A stretch of DNA of 64,000 bases from the NCBI RefSeq assembly GCF_009602465.1, contig NZ_WBKP01000005.1, positions 62,001-126,000 of the forward strand, given 5' to 3'. Numbering within the stretch: position 1 is the stretch's first letter; every line of letters begins with the position of its first letter. The notes beneath the pieces were generated by a model that searched no databases, was not told where the DNA came from, and was given only the letters and a program-made list of their open reading frames with translations. This DNA comes from Cumulibacter manganitolerans (lineage in GTDB: Bacteria; Actinomycetota; Actinomycetes; Mycobacteriales; Antricoccaceae). Made by a program: the position numbers and the translations under genes. Of the stretch, positions 63,611 to 64,000 are shown one piece after another.

Positions 63611-64000
63611 CGGAACGCGTCCATCGCGACGACGTACTTTCCGGTGGCGGTGTTTGCGCTCAGCAGCTCGGGCAGCAGCGGGAGGCGGATCGGGATCTGC
63701 ACGCAGACCACGAACACCTCGCCGCTGCTCAGCGCGGCGTCGTACCGCTCGGTCGTCGACGCGCACGTCGCGCCCGGCGGGGCGGTCCATACCCGCATTC
63801 CCGCGACATCGACGTTCTGGCTCTCGGCCGCGAGCTGAGCGGCATAGCGAGCGCGCGACATCGCCTCGTCGCCTGACTGCGCGGTGGCGACGGCGCGGCC
63901 GGCCTGGCGGGCCGCGTCGGTGGCGGCGAGCACCGTGCGTTGCACCGCGCTGAAGGCGAGCACGCCGTAGGTGAGCGGCACGAAGACCACGACGACAAGC
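63607..64000 (-). CDS. TadE-like pilus protein, 5' end outside the window
   Basis: The frame is open to the window edge, so the start lies beyond 64000. The visible part begins inside a membrane helix (VFVPLTYGVLAFSAVQR), followed by the ARQAGRAVATA segment typical of TadE-like minor pilins, and an extracytoplasmic domain with two Cys (CAST, VVCVQ). It overlaps the next pilus gene by four bases. The rest of the tad locus should continue to the right. Confidence 0.75.
   Translation of the reverse strand, partial: LVVVVFVPLTYGVLAFSAVQRTVLAATDAARQAGRAVATAQSGDEAMSRARYAAQLAAESQNVDVAGMRVWTAPPGATCASTTERYDAALSSGEVFVVCVQIPIRLPLLPELLSANTATGKYVVAMDAFR

Overview
The window is chromosomal DNA from a high-GC actinobacterium. 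Codon use is strongly GC-biased, many genes start with GTG, and the gene set is actinobacterial: a fused AccD/AccA-type carboxyltransferase, a ClpS-DUF2017 pair, a SigC-type ECF factor, the FtsE/FtsX/SmpB order, a CsoR copper regulator, and a tmRNA tag ending in RDFALAA. The genus cannot be fixed from the sequence. Most of the window is core chromosome. I see no transposase, integrase, prophage or CRISPR array.

Left part (1-25 kb): the start of a gene leaving the window, tRNA-Lys, a fused carboxyltransferase, csoR with a copper operator, a DUF3618 protein, a Tat-exported DyP peroxidase divergent from bcp, an unusual short tRNA-Leu(TAG), and membrane proteins. Then comes a tightly overlapped minus-strand operon, murI-MFS-rph-rdgB. 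It is followed by a rhomboid protease, DUF2017-clpS, pncB-pncA (NAD salvage), serB, ctaD (cytochrome oxidase subunit I), an APH-fold kinase, a gamma-glutamyltransferase and a 1146-residue RecB-nuclease/DEDD/SF1-helicase fusion. A hemerythrin-MarR pair and a DinB-fold protein close the segment.

Middle part (25-44 kb): an apparent catabolic cluster (MBL-fold hydrolase and aldehyde dehydrogenase, divergent from a Baeyer-Villiger-type monooxygenase and a transporter), then two copper modules. The first is copZ - membrane-anchored His-rich protein - copA. Its promoter region carries two 15-bp boxes of the form TACCC-N5-GGGTA, like the one at csoR 33 kb away. The second is anti-sigma - CopC/CopD fusion - PCuAC chaperone - Sco - an unknown membrane protein whose predicted mature N-terminus is His. 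It is transcribed away from a SigC-type sigma factor. With ctaD, these suggest copper import, delivery to cytochrome oxidase, and detoxification. Directly after sigC lies the oddest gene of the window: a 216-residue acidic protein made of three 48-residue blocks, each holding four calcium-type D-x-[DN]-x-[DN]-G loops at an exact 13-residue spacing.

Right part (44-64 kb): ssrA (tmRNA), a branched-chain 2-oxoacid dehydrogenase operon with a divergent Lrp/AsnC regulator, an ahpC-ahpF-oxyR operon, an amidohydrolase, then smpB-ftsX-ftsE and, about 6 kb further, prfB. Between ftsE and prfB sit a thioesterase, an alpha/beta hydrolase, a Nei-type DNA glycosylase, an acyl-CoA dehydrogenase, a GATase/AraC regulator and a transporter. 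The edge holds CsbD, a lower-GC PH-domain-like gene and two TadE-like genes. Convergent gene ends are repeatedly marked by long near-perfect palindromes; two of these clearly belong to one sequence family. No gene-free stretch exceeds about 210 bases.
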